Source of the DNA: Anaerolineales bacterium UBA6055
GTDB taxonomy: Bacteria > Chloroflexota > Anaerolineae > Aggregatilineales > Phototrophicaceae
Direction: 5' to 3'
DNA: 64,000 nucleotides
Assembly (NCBI GenBank): GCA_002428985.1
Contig: DIYL01000053.1
Span: 109,700-173,699, forward strand
Under the pieces are notes generated by a model. That model was not told the origin of the DNA. It saw only the letters and a program-made list of their open reading frames with translations, and did no database searches. Positions 43,601 to 52,131 of this stretch are shown piece after piece. The position numbers and the translations under genes were made by a program. The first letter of the stretch is position 1. The number at the start of each line of letters is the position of its first letter.

Positions 43601-45619
43601 ATTATTGTACGTCGGGATAAAGTCCATCGGTCCCGGACGATACAGGGAAATCCCCGCAATGATATTTTCAAAGACTTTCGGGCGCATTCCACGCAGCATC
43701 TGTTGCATACCACCGGATTCGACTTGGAATACACCAACCGTCTCACCACGCCCCATCATCTCAAAAGCTTCGGTCAGCATCTCACGTTCTTCATCGCTAA
43801 TCGGTGAATCATGGCGATAAGGGATGGTATCCATCGTATAGTTGATGTCCTGATGCCGTAGAATCAACTCACAGGCTTTACGTAGAATGGTCAACGTCGA
43901 TAATCCCAAGAAATCGACTTTCAACAACCCAATCGACTCAGCGGTTTCCATTGGGAATTGAGTCACCGCTTTTAGTGCACCACCCGATGGGTCTTTCCCT
44001 GTAATACGATGCAAAGGGAGATAATCCACTAGCGGCTTATCAGCGACAATCACACCCGCCGCATGTGTAGACGCATGACGCGTCATCCCTTGTAATATGA
44101 TCGCAGTATCAATTACCTGCTGAAGTTCGACATCACTCTCATATAGTTGCGTCAGTTCAGGATTCATATCCACATATTCGCGGATTTTCTTTTGACGGGC
44201 TTCTTGCGGGATCATTGCCACAGCTTTATTGATTTTGCCGAGGTCAACATTCAACGCACGTCCAACATCACGTACAGCTGCTTTTGCTCCCATCGTCCCA
44301 AACGTAATAATCGCGGCAACTTTATCTTCGCCGTATTTTTTCGCTGTATAGGCGATCATCTCACCACGACGATCATCAGGATAATCAAGGTCAATATCGG
44401 GCATGCTGACACGTCCCGGATTGAGAAAACGCTCGAACAGCAGACTGTTTTGAATCGGATCAATATTGGTAATGCCGAGACTATATGCGACCAAACTACC
44501 CGCACCAGACCCACGCACATTCCACCAAATATCCGCATGGCGAGCAAACTCGCATAAATCCCACACGATCAAAAAGTAGGTATCAAACCCCATCGAGTGA
44601 ATAATGCCCAACTCACGATCAATACGTTCGACAAAGACATTGTTATCACGCCAATCCGCCCCAAACCGCCATTCCATCCCAATCTCGACCAGATATTTGA
44701 GGTAGGTGTATTCGTCATACGGTTCAGGTGTTGGGAAAATAGGTAAGTGATAGCCTTTTGGCGAAAGGTCAACATCGGTCATATCAGCAATCTTGAGCGA
44801 GTTCGCAAATGCCTCGTCGATCATTTCTTTCGGTGCGTTGCCAAATTCACGACGCATTTCTTCAGATGTCTTGAGATAGTAACTATCATGTGGCGACATC
44901 TTCAAGCGATTATCTTCGGATTTTAACGCCCCCGTCTGAATACATAGAAGCGTATCATGTGCATTCCAGTCATCTTTGTTGACATAATGTACATCATTTG
45001 TCGCCAACAACTCGACTTTTGAGTGCCCACTCTGACGATAGTCATATAACCATTTGTTTAAGATATCAAGCTGATCAATATTATGATTCTGCAATTCAAG
45101 ATAAAAGTTATCTTGCCCAAAGACCTCTTGATACCACCCGATCAATTCACGCGCTTGGCTATCATCACCCTGTTCGACCATACGTGGAATTTCTGCTGCC
45201 AAACAACCACTTGTTGCAATAATGCCCTCGGAGTGCGCCTCCATAAAGTCTTTGTCGATACGTGGGCGATAGTAATAGCCATCTAACTGAGCAACAGATG
45301 CCATCTGGAGCAGATTTTGATACCCTGTCATATTTTTTGCCAGTAATAGCATATGATAGGGTCGCTTATCCAAGCGAGGGTCTTTATCCGTCATCTTACG
45401 CGGAGCGAGATACGCTTCCATACCGACCACAGGCGTAATATCAGCATCAATGCAGGCGCGATAAAAATCAATCACACCAAACATAACACCGTGATCTGTG
45501 ATGCCAATTGCACCCATTTCAAGTTCTTTTGCACGGGCGACAAGGCTTTTTATCTTACTCTGCCCATCAAGCAAGGAAAATTCTGTATGAACGTGTAAAT
45601 GCACAAAATCGCTAGACAT
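40652..45619 (-). CDS. dnaE: DNA polymerase III alpha subunit DnaE, with intein
   Basis: 1655 residues including a 341-residue intein (774-1114), leaving about 1314 for the mature polymerase. PHP domain at the N-terminus (HVHTEFSLLDGQ, ITDHGVMFG), C-family polymerase core with the catalytic PDIDLDYPDDRR, the YQEQIMQIA helix, helix-hairpin-helix region and an OB fold (VRVAGELTEVRKITTKNN). Between the OB fold and a conserved C-terminal domain is a 100-residue disordered acidic, Asn-rich stretch (about 41225 down to 40915). It is the replicative polymerase catalytic subunit. No clear ribosome site; a TATAAT lies 160 bp upstream. Confidence 0.97.
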   Translation of the reverse strand: MSSDFVHLHVHTEFSLLDGQSKIKSLVARAKELEMGAIGITDHGVMFGVIDFYRACIDADITPVVGMEAYLAPRKMTDKDPRLDKRPYHMLLLAKNMTGYQNLLQMASVAQLDGYYYRPRIDKDFMEAHSEGIIATSGCLAAEIPRMVEQGDDSQARELIGWYQEVFGQDNFYLELQNHNIDQLDILNKWLYDYRQSGHSKVELLATNDVHYVNKDDWNAHDTLLCIQTGALKSEDNRLKMSPHDSYYLKTSEEMRREFGNAPKEMIDEAFANSLKIADMTDVDLSPKGYHLPIFPTPEPYDEYTYLKYLVEIGMEWRFGADWRDNNVFVERIDRELGIIHSMGFDTYFLIVWDLCEFARHADIWWNVRGSGAGSLVAYSLGITNIDPIQNSLLFERFLNPGRVSMPDIDLDYPDDRRGEMIAYTAKKYGEDKVAAIITFGTMGAKAAVRDVGRALNVDLGKINKAVAMIPQEARQKKIREYVDMNPELTQLYESDVELQQVIDTAIILQGMTRHASTHAAGVIVADKPLVDYLPLHRITGKDPSGGALKAVTQFPMETAESIGLLKVDFLGLSTLTILRKACELILRHQDINYTMDTIPYRHDSPISDEEREMLTEAFEMMGRGETVGVFQVESGGMQQMLRGMRPKVFENIIAGISLYRPGPMDFIPTYNNRLHGSEETEYHHEKLAPILEETYGIMVYQEQIMQIAGELFGYELGEADLMRRAVSKKKQKALLEHKSIFIERGPKNDIPADVAEAIFDDIEFFANYGFNKCVTADTIIYNAENGKPVRVGTLLHVKHRAPTTLTFDEDDKTVKSGRVTDVISNGQRQVFKLITESGREITATGNHPFLTTFGWENLDELTKDSKIAVPHYMPLKGTKDLSYSKLNVLARIVGSGNTWGFQRLLENKTVADVHENESLKAYKGLGDLIPSVESGIVLEIPEIIFELSNNSLRIFLACLWLYKGIIVSDEGYLRVSIHSLDIAHQLQHLFLRLGIAFKICEYQETPQSFPIYDLVIGDDYNIKLFYKTIYDSIYDVITDLRSPSNRFFEMSESMNLILDVIGRGDDDGDLPTPRKWMFWDKIRSIEHIGIEETFDLTIEHTHNFVANDIIVHNSHASDYAVITVQTAYLKCHYPEEYMTALLIVQRDDSTKVATFLEECRRLNIPVLPPDVNYSQLDFDIETLENGQRGIRFGLAAVKNAGVHALEGLIEQRGSEPFENLKDFCQRVNLKDVGKRTLESLIKVGALVKFGTRSTLLAAMERIVSYSANYHKDKEIGQMNMFGETMEVDDGLLQNLPDFDEVKNREMLKWEKELLGLYVTGRPVDRHKKIFQSQLLHKIVDLKDPTLNKPEQVRVAGELTEVRKITTKNNDLMAILTVEDWHDSAGSISVVLFPRAYTKVMNYFAEKNEEREDGSEIGLFDGEIVAIAGKYDDSRGDPQIIADEVSVDFQTFSAVGEQPVFDDSVPVWALAEEPPQDSAPSPEFDDETGEVQDEKPKNDAVDNGVIAPTALDSVSVTTDHQNNGVNGYHPTNGNGANGYHGDADESEPEWAKHTDAPSLQLPDVETMGDEIPPRTIYVAFDASNDTNKDRLRLKRIHGCLMKFPGKDSFKIVINRHRGKPLVIKFPNDTTDICDELFEDLEEIVGTRENIMIDDV
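42278..43300 (-). mobile_element. DnaE intein inserted at GFNK/SHA, endonuclease domain degenerate
   Basis: Residues 774-1114 of DnaE. Splicing features: Cys1 (CVTADT, block A), ATGNHPFLT with the block B His, block F (EETFDLTIEHTHNFVAND), and the C-terminal VHN followed by Ser as the +1 residue. The flanks GFNK and SHASDYA join into the highly conserved DnaE motif when it is removed. The middle (about 90-260 of the intein) resembles a LAGLIDADG endonuclease but the two helices read LARIVGSGN and FLACLWLYKG, without the acidic catalytic residue, so homing is probably lost. Unlike cyanobacterial DnaE inteins it is not split, and it lies three residues from their site. Confidence 0.93.
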
Positions 45620-46004
45620 AATTGTGTGTTTTCAATACTTTTTTTGATTATAAGATTGTGGTCATTGGCTCTAATGAAGTTGATTCATAGGGTTCAGGAT
45701 TATTTATTATCAAGCTAAAAAATGATATGAAAATCATCCAGATAAAACCAACAACAATTTATTTGTAGAACAATTGTATTATACCATCAAGCATTCAAAA
45801 ATAGCGCACCCAAACACTAAAATCTGGAAAAATTAACCCAAAATATCGGCAAGCGCCACAACATAATATGTACAAGGCATTGCAAAGAATTTACAGTCTA
45901 TTTACGTATAGCAAGAATTTTTATGACCTTCATATCCTAATGTAAAAGATGCAAGGCAAGCCATTTGTCATTGCATGTTAAATACTTATCTAGGAGGTCA
46001 TTTG
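45620..46004. promoter_or_regulatory. 385-bp AT-rich divergent region with dnaE promoter candidate
   Basis: No gene seen. On the minus strand TATAAT (45778-45783) is a possible dnaE -10, giving a leader of about 150 bases. On the plus strand AGGAGGT (45991-45997) is an almost perfect ribosome site that fixes the start of the di-haem gene at 46005. Confidence 0.45.
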
Positions 46005-47462
46005 ATGAGACGATTTTTCACAATTATCGGTCTCTGTATAGTGGGGGTAGCGGCAACTGTAATTGTTGCTCAAAATATACCACCATCTGCACTATTAGGC
46101 GGCGATAACACAGTTCACGACACCTCATCGGAAGCATTTACAAATCCACTGCCTCTACTCACAGAAGCACAACTCGAACAATTTGAAGAGGGGGATGAAC
46201 TCTTCGAAGAGATATGGCGTGGAAATAATGGTTTGGGTCCAATATTTAATGCAACCAGTTGCGAAGGATGTCATATAGAAGATGGTCGCGGTCGTCCACC
46301 ATCATTTACAGGCGAAACAGGCACAGGATTGTTAATTCGACTGGCCATCAACCAACAAGACGAAAACGGCATCACATTGCCCGATCCTGTCTATGGTGGT
46401 CAATTTCAGGATGATTCAACCCGTCGATCTGATCCAGAGGGTACAGTCAGCATCACCTATCAACCTATTGTCGGAACATATCCAGATGGCACATCATACA
46501 CACTCTATCAACCAACATACAATCTTGTCGATTTGAATTATGGTGAACTCCACAGCGATACAACTTTATCGCCGCGGTTAGCCAATCAAATGATCGGACT
46601 TGGTTTACTAGAAGCAATACCTGACCAGACCTTATTGTCTTTGGCTGACCCAGATGACGCTGATGGGGATGGTATTTCCGGGCGCGTCAACTATGTATGG
46701 GATTCCATCGCAGAGACTTTAGCAATTGGACGTTTTGGATGGAAAGCTAATCAACCGAATCTGTTGCAACAAACGGCTGGTGCATTCAACGGAGACATTG
46801 GTGTCACGAGTAGTATCAATCCGCTACAACCATGCACAGAGAATCAAATTGGATGTTTTAATGACACACCTAATCGTGGTCGTAATGGACGCGGAGGCGG
46901 TCGTGACGGTATGAGACCATCAGATGGGCGTCGCGGAAATCGTCCGCCACCACCCAACCGTGGTAGAAACACTAATCGGATTGAAATCAGTGATGAAGAG
47001 CTTGAACTAGTCGCATTCTATTCCTCAACGTTATCTGTACCAGCTCAACGTAATCCTGAGGATCCACAAGTCATGCAAGGGCAAGCGATTTTTGAGAGTA
47101 TCAATTGTTCAGGCTGCCATGTATCAAACTTAGAGACAGGATCACATGAAATCGCGGCATTGAGTAATCAGACAATCCACCCATACACAGATTTGCTCTT
47201 ACACGATATGGGAGAAGGCTTAGCCGATGGACAACTCGATTTCCAAGCCTCAGGTCGAGAGTGGCGAACTGCACCATTGTGGGGCATCGGACTACTGGAA
47301 GAAGTGAATGGTTACGCGTTCTACCTCCATGATGGACGGGCTCGAACCCTTGAAGAAGCTATTATGTGGCATGGTGGCGAAGCGGAAGCCAGCCGTAACG
47401 CATTTGCTGAACTAAGCGCAAGCCAAAAAGCTGACCTCATCGCATTTTTGAAATCCCTATAA
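46005..47462 (+). CDS. secreted di-haem oxidoreductase (DUF1111/di-haem cytochrome c type)
   Basis: About 485 residues from the ATG at 46005 (AGGAGGT upstream). N-terminal signal sequence or anchor (FFTIIGLCIVGVAATVIVAQ). Two c-type haem sites: CEGCH at 86-90 and CSGCH at 368-372. Family motifs RFGWKA, GRVNYVWD and FYLHDGRARTLEEAIMWHGGEA match DUF1111 proteins, which are distant relatives of MauG and di-haem peroxidases. Between them, at about residues 289-325, is an Arg/Gly/Pro-rich low-complexity insertion. Expected to act outside the membrane in electron transfer. Strong terminator follows. Confidence 0.88.
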   Translation: MRRFFTIIGLCIVGVAATVIVAQNIPPSALLGGDNTVHDTSSEAFTNPLPLLTEAQLEQFEEGDELFEEIWRGNNGLGPIFNATSCEGCHIEDGRGRPPSFTGETGTGLLIRLAINQQDENGITLPDPVYGGQFQDDSTRRSDPEGTVSITYQPIVGTYPDGTSYTLYQPTYNLVDLNYGELHSDTTLSPRLANQMIGLGLLEAIPDQTLLSLADPDDADGDGISGRVNYVWDSIAETLAIGRFGWKANQPNLLQQTAGAFNGDIGVTSSINPLQPCTENQIGCFNDTPNRGRNGRGGGRDGMRPSDGRRGNRPPPPNRGRNTNRIEISDEELELVAFYSSTLSVPAQRNPEDPQVMQGQAIFESINCSGCHVSNLETGSHEIAALSNQTIHPYTDLLLHDMGEGLADGQLDFQASGREWRTAPLWGIGLLEEVNGYAFYLHDGRARTLEEAIMWHGGEAEASRNAFAELSASQKADLIAFLKSL

Positions 47463-47476
47463 CCTCTTCAATAACC

Positions 47477-47504
47477 AAAGCCATCACCGTATGATGATGG
47501 CTTT
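47477..47504 (+). terminator. rho-independent terminator of the di-haem gene
   Basis: Perfect 10-bp stem AAAGCCATCA (47477-47486)/TGATGGCTTT (47495-47504), continuing into TTTT. In-frame ATGs inside it (47491 onward) are therefore not the start of fpg. Confidence 0.85.
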
Positions 47505-47613
47505 TCCTATGAATTCTAAATTACGGTTGTCAAACAGCCAGAGTCAGCATAAATTAGAGAAAACTTACCATATCTATACAAACGAATTAGCAGAAATTGT
47601 TTACACTATAATC

Positions 47614-48441
47614 ATGCCAGAATTACCAGAAGTAGAAACTGTAGTCCGTGGACTACGTAAACCATTAATTGGACATACCATTCATAGCATGTGGTACGAC
47701 TGGGAAAACACGATCCATTCCCCATATGCCGCTGAATTTTCAGCGCGCATTGTCGGGCAAACAGTAAAAGCCGTCAACCGCCGTGCCAAATATATCCTGA
47801 TCGAACTGGATACAGATGTATTGTTAGTGCACCTGAAAATGACTGGTCGCTTATACGTTGCTGATGTAGACGAAGTCCAACATGCTGATAAATGGGTACA
47901 TGTCCGCTTTGGATTAGACGATGACAAACAATTACGTTTCTCAGATAGTCGAAAATTTGGGAAAGTTTATCTGACCGATGACACCGAAAAATTATTGGGA
48001 CACCTCGGGCCAGAGCCATTAAGTGATGATTTCACATTAGAAGTCTTCCGCGAGCGTTTATCCAAACGCAACAAACAAATGAAAGCATTGTTACTCGATC
48101 AGACCTTTGTGGCAGGGCTTGGCAATATTTACGCTGATGAAGCACTATTTCGAGCTGGCATTCATCCGACAACCAAAGTCGAGCAACTTACCGACGACGA
48201 CATTGTTTTGCTACACCAGACAATTCAAGATGCACTAAACGCGGGTATACAGCACGAAGGCGCGAGCATTAACTGGTATCGTAAGCCAGATGGGACAAAG
48301 GGGAATTCACAAGACCATTTTTATGTCTATGGTAAAGATGGCACACCTTGCCAAGTTTGTGGCACAGTTATCAACAAAATACGTGTTGCACAACGTGGCA
48401 CACACTATTGCCCGAATTGTCAGCCAGAGAGGTTACTCTAA
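47614..48441 (+). CDS. mutM: formamidopyrimidine-DNA glycosylase (Fpg/MutM)
   Basis: 275 residues from the ATG at 47614. This start is fixed by the invariant N-terminus MPELPEVE, where Pro2 is the catalytic nucleophile and Glu3 assists. Other features: VHLKMTGRL with the catalytic Lys, LLDQTFVAGLGNIYADEALF (helix-two-turns-helix) and a C-terminal zinc finger CQVCG...CPNC. It removes 8-oxoguanine and related lesions and cuts the abasic site. TATAAT at 47607-47612 directly before the ATG is too close to be its promoter unless translation starts later. Three bases separate it from the next gene. Confidence 0.96.
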   Translation: MPELPEVETVVRGLRKPLIGHTIHSMWYDWENTIHSPYAAEFSARIVGQTVKAVNRRAKYILIELDTDVLLVHLKMTGRLYVADVDEVQHADKWVHVRFGLDDDKQLRFSDSRKFGKVYLTDDTEKLLGHLGPEPLSDDFTLEVFRERLSKRNKQMKALLLDQTFVAGLGNIYADEALFRAGIHPTTKVEQLTDDDIVLLHQTIQDALNAGIQHEGASINWYRKPDGTKGNSQDHFYVYGKDGTPCQVCGTVINKIRVAQRGTHYCPNCQPERLL

Positions 48442-48444
48442 ACC

Positions 48445-49653
48445 ATGCCCGGTACAGGCGAATTTCTGGCACAAGTTCTCCCTCTGTTTTTACAGATTAT
48501 TGGGTTACCTGTTGCTGTTGGCATCGGATACTATGCCTATAAAAATTATTATGTACCGCGTAAAAATCAGCCTGAAGCAAAAACCGAATCAACCACAGAA
48601 CAAACACATAATCCATTACCGCCTATCGAAACAATCAGCACAGTAGACCCTGACCCAGTCACCTATAATGAGATTGATAACTTACCCCCTATCGACTTCT
48701 TCAATGAATCTGATTTATCTAGTCAAACAGAGGAAAATCCGATGAGCAACCAACAACCTGAACAGAAGCCAAGTACACAATCAAAAAAAATTGATACAAG
48801 TGAACTACCACCATTGGATATGCTCTTGGGTGCATTAGATGAAGAGCCAGAACCAGAGCCGGTACCAATCATTAACGAACCACCACAAGTCGTCCAGTTA
48901 CGTAAAATGTCGAAGGGCGTTCAACATGTGCAATTAAACTCTGGCCAAATTGCGCCAGCACAAGAAATCATCACAATTCTACGGGATGAAGATGACGGTA
49001 AATTGATTATTCAAGTCGGAGATACAGCCTATCGGACACTCGCAGACAATGCTGAAGTCAAGCGCCTATTTACTAAGGTGATGAAAGAACTTGCAGGCAC
49101 CATTACACAACCGGATAGCACCCCACCTGCACGTAAACGCTACGTTGTTGGTCAACCCGAACAGCCAAAAGCTCAACCGAAACCAACACCTAAGTCCGAA
49201 CCCACACCACAGCCTGATACAAGTATCTCGTCTCTGCGTGATTTATTGGTTGATGAAGCAGAAACAGATAACACGCCAACTCCAGCAGTCAAACCAAAAT
49301 CTACCACTCCGCCACCACCACTCGCTGATGGTGCAATGCCCGGTGACTTACCTAGTTATCGGTTGGACGACAACCCACTGAAAACAGAGAAAACCGGTCG
49401 TTTTAGCTCTAAAACAGAAGCGGAGCCTGTACCTGAACTAGACCTTGCTGCCGCAATTGAAACTTACTTACAGTATAAATTACAACATACACCAGAGTAT
49501 GCTGGACGCAATATCCATATTCACGGTACACCTAGTGGTACAATTCGAATTCAAGTAGATTCCGATTACTATGACTTCGTTGATGAAGTTGCAGATGCTA
49601 ATGTTCGTGCGTTCCTGCAGTCAACAATCGCGGAATGGCAAGATCGTCAGTAA
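48445..49653 (+). CDS. membrane-anchored Pro/Glu-rich protein, unknown
   Basis: 402 residues. One N-terminal membrane anchor (about 8-30, LPLFLQIIGLPVAVGIGYYAY), then a disordered Pro/Glu/Thr-rich region interrupted by two compact parts. The first (about 150-220, VQHVQLNSGQIAPAQEIITILRDEDDGKLIIQVGDTAYR) and the second at the C-terminus (DLAAAIETYLQYKLQHTP to RAFLQSTIAEWQD) both look strand/helix mixed and mention a YR/YYDFVD pattern, so they may be related repeats of one small domain. No family recognised. Packed between mutM (3 bp) and a GT-C gene (3 bp). Confidence 0.65.
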   Translation: MPGTGEFLAQVLPLFLQIIGLPVAVGIGYYAYKNYYVPRKNQPEAKTESTTEQTHNPLPPIETISTVDPDPVTYNEIDNLPPIDFFNESDLSSQTEENPMSNQQPEQKPSTQSKKIDTSELPPLDMLLGALDEEPEPEPVPIINEPPQVVQLRKMSKGVQHVQLNSGQIAPAQEIITILRDEDDGKLIIQVGDTAYRTLADNAEVKRLFTKVMKELAGTITQPDSTPPARKRYVVGQPEQPKAQPKPTPKSEPTPQPDTSISSLRDLLVDEAETDNTPTPAVKPKSTTPPPPLADGAMPGDLPSYRLDDNPLKTEKTGRFSSKTEAEPVPELDLAAAIETYLQYKLQHTPEYAGRNIHIHGTPSGTIRIQVDSDYYDFVDEVADANVRAFLQSTIAEWQDRQ

Positions 49654-49656
49654 ACG

Positions 49657-51273
49657 ATGCCAGCAATACTGATACAGCACACAAACAAAATAGCGTCCGT
49701 ACTCATTTTTGGACTTTTGCTCGTAGCATGGACGAATCGCTTTGTCTATGATGACGCATTTATATCCTTCCGCTATGCACAACATTTAGCCGAAGGGCAT
49801 GGACTCGTCTGGAATATTGGTGAAACCCCAATTGAGGGGTATACCAACTTTCTATGGACAATCCTAATGAGCATTGCCTTTGTAATTGCAATCGATCCTG
49901 TTATCTTTTCATGGGTTGTAAGCCTTGGATGTTTTGTTGTATCTCTACTAGCAACATATGCGTTAGCCCAACAGTACATAAAAAATAAGATATGGTCTCT
50001 CATCACTGTAGTTTTTCTAGGAACAAACTACACATTTAGCGCATTCGCGACCAGTGGACTCGAGACGCAACTGCAAGCAATGCTATTCGTTTCATCTACA
50101 TATCTTGTTCATCAGATTATTAGCCACCAAAAACTCAAAAACTCCCAGCTATTTTTATTGAGCATTTTATTTGCGATTGCCTTATTAACACGTCTAGACT
50201 CTGCCATTGTCGTCGGTATACTGGGATTGGCAACACTATATCACCTCATGCAAGTATCATCAGATAGTAAAACCAAACTCATCCAATTTATCATATTGAG
50301 TATTCCTGTGATCAGTCTGGTTGGGGTATGGTTGCTATGGAAGTTAGCTTTTTACGGTGATATTTTGCCGAATACCTTTTATGCGAAGGTTGGCGGTAAT
50401 CCAATATTTTTATTGGTGCGTGGGTTATTGTATATCGCCGGATTTTACCTATCTTACTGGCTAATCCCATTCCCGTTCATATTCGTCGCCAATATCTTTC
50501 GCCGTAAAGTCACGCTATTTGATTCCATCCTATTATTCATTCTCGGCATTTGGACGTTGTATATTCTGTATATCGGTGGCGATTTTATGGAATTTCGGTT
50601 TATGGTGCCGATCTTACCCCTATTGATGCTAACTATCGTCAACACGATCGCAAACCGCATTGATAAATCTGCTCTACAATTAGGCTTAGTTATCGCTATC
50701 TTGATGGGTAATGTATGGCATTATTTCACATTTGACCGCTTATTCTATTCTGTCATGCAAGAAAGTTTGGTATCCATGCAATACAGCAGTCAATTAAATA
50801 GATATGATTGGGATACTGTCGGTCAAGTTCTGGGAGCTTCGTTTGATTATGACCGAACGGTAACCATTGCAGTAAATCCGGCAGGGTTTATTCCCTTTTA
50901 TGCACGAAGTAGAACAATTGACATGTTAGGGTTAAACGATCGCTGGATCGCAGAAAATGGTGTTCCTTATCTCAATCTGGCAGCCCATGAGCAAATCAGT
51001 ACCTTTGATTATCTACTTGAACAAAATGTTAATGTTCTGATCGATCAACCTAAACTGATTCCAAATACAACTGAACAGGTGTATTCGACAGATGATTTAG
51101 GTCTTTTCCATGTGGAGATTACACCAGAAACTTTACCGCAGGATGCTGTTTATCTTGTGATACCAATTAATAGGACCCATGATTTGCTCACACTCTATCT
51201 AAATCCACATCCAACAGTTGATCGTGCTATAGAAGAATTCGGTTGGCAGACTTATCCCATAAATCCATCGTAA
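49657..51273 (+). CDS. GT-C type membrane protein (putative glycosyltransferase)
   Basis: 538 residues with about ten membrane segments. The N-terminal loop has YDDAFISFRYAQHLAEGHGL followed by PIEGYTNFLW, a pattern shared by actinobacterial and Chloroflexi GT-C arabinofuranosyl- or mannosyltransferase-like proteins; the Asp pair corresponds to the catalytic acidic motif. The C-terminal 150 residues are extracytoplasmic (TVAVNPAGFIPFYARSRTIDMLG type). Donor is expected to be a polyprenyl-phosphate sugar. Its 3' end overlaps the MBL hydrolase gene on the other strand by 22 bp. Confidence 0.75.
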   Translation: MPAILIQHTNKIASVLIFGLLLVAWTNRFVYDDAFISFRYAQHLAEGHGLVWNIGETPIEGYTNFLWTILMSIAFVIAIDPVIFSWVVSLGCFVVSLLATYALAQQYIKNKIWSLITVVFLGTNYTFSAFATSGLETQLQAMLFVSSTYLVHQIISHQKLKNSQLFLLSILFAIALLTRLDSAIVVGILGLATLYHLMQVSSDSKTKLIQFIILSIPVISLVGVWLLWKLAFYGDILPNTFYAKVGGNPIFLLVRGLLYIAGFYLSYWLIPFPFIFVANIFRRKVTLFDSILLFILGIWTLYILYIGGDFMEFRFMVPILPLLMLTIVNTIANRIDKSALQLGLVIAILMGNVWHYFTFDRLFYSVMQESLVSMQYSSQLNRYDWDTVGQVLGASFDYDRTVTIAVNPAGFIPFYARSRTIDMLGLNDRWIAENGVPYLNLAAHEQISTFDYLLEQNVNVLIDQPKLIPNTTEQVYSTDDLGLFHVEITPETLPQDAVYLVIPINRTHDLLTLYLNPHPTVDRAIEEFGWQTYPINPS

Positions 51274-52127
51274 GCAAAATCAACGATTGGTTCAACGATA
51301 TGCCGCCGCTTTTCGTTGAGCGTCAATCGTCCCGCAGGTTTAATCGAGTCATGCGGAAAGATCAGTACAGCATTTGTCTCTAATCCCCATTGTTGCCATT
51401 CGCGCTTAGTTTCGAGTGTAATGAGGGGTTCAACATCATACGAAGTCATCCAGCCAAGTCGTTCAATATGAACGGCATACGTTGATAAATCACACAAAAA
51501 AGCGCCGTGCTCTCCGTTACTTTCAATCCGCACACTCATATGGGCAGGAGTATGCCCCGGTGTCACAACACCTGTTACACCGGATACTATTTCAGTGTCG
51601 CCATCCAATAGGCGCATCTGACCTGATTCAACTAATGGGACATAATTGGGTAGGATATACGTTGCCCGTGTGCGTTCATTCGGTTTGAGCGCATCTTCAT
51701 ATTCCCGGCGTTGCACAACATATTCAGCATTCGGGAATGCTGGCACAATGTCACCAGAGGCATCAATTCGATGATTCCCAGTACAATGATCACTATGCAA
51801 ATGTGTATCAATCACAATATCAATGTCATCCGCAGACAATCCAAGTTCTGCAAGTCCTTTATGTGTTCCATCGGTATAGGTCATATTGTAGCGTTTCTGT
51901 ATTTCGTCACTTAACATGTTGCCGAAACCAGTATCTACAATAATATTTTTACCATTAGCCTGAATCAGCAAATTATGTGTTGCCATTGGCACTAGATGAC
52001 GCTCATCAGGGTCGACATACCGTGACCATAAAACACGTGGGACAAGTCCGAATGGTCCACCGGGGTCACTCCATGTCTCTGCATCGTTGAACACATATAC
52101 TTTGATGTCACCAATTGTTATCATCAT
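51252..52127 (-). CDS. MBL-fold metallo-hydrolase
   Basis: 291 residues. Dinuclear zinc motif THLHSDH, with downstream ligands in VTPGHTPAH and the Asp in LCDLS, plus a final His in IFPHDS. The sequence resembles the N-acyl-homoserine-lactonase-like branch of the superfamily (NLLIQANGKNIIVDTGFG), but the substrate cannot be told. Last gene of a minus-strand operon with GT87 (4-bp gap) and the adenosine-deaminase-like gene. Confidence 0.88.
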   Translation of the reverse strand: MMITIGDIKVYVFNDAETWSDPGGPFGLVPRVLWSRYVDPDERHLVPMATHNLLIQANGKNIIVDTGFGNMLSDEIQKRYNMTYTDGTHKGLAELGLSADDIDIVIDTHLHSDHCTGNHRIDASGDIVPAFPNAEYVVQRREYEDALKPNERTRATYILPNYVPLVESGQMRLLDGDTEIVSGVTGVVTPGHTPAHMSVRIESNGEHGAFLCDLSTYAVHIERLGWMTSYDVEPLITLETKREWQQWGLETNAVLIFPHDSIKPAGRLTLNEKRRHIVEPIVDFAYDGFMG

Positions 52128-52131
52128 TACA

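Noticed and set aside
44147..44557. 136-codon antisense frame within dnaE
   Set aside because: Shadow of the polymerase coding sequence, no ribosome site or family match.
47607..47612. TATAAT as the mutM promoter
   Set aside because: It ends one base before the start codon, so transcription would begin inside the gene.
47491..47613. Longer N-terminus for Fpg starting at 47491
   Set aside because: These ATGs lie in the terminator of the preceding gene, and Fpg must begin MPELPE with Pro2 as nucleophile.
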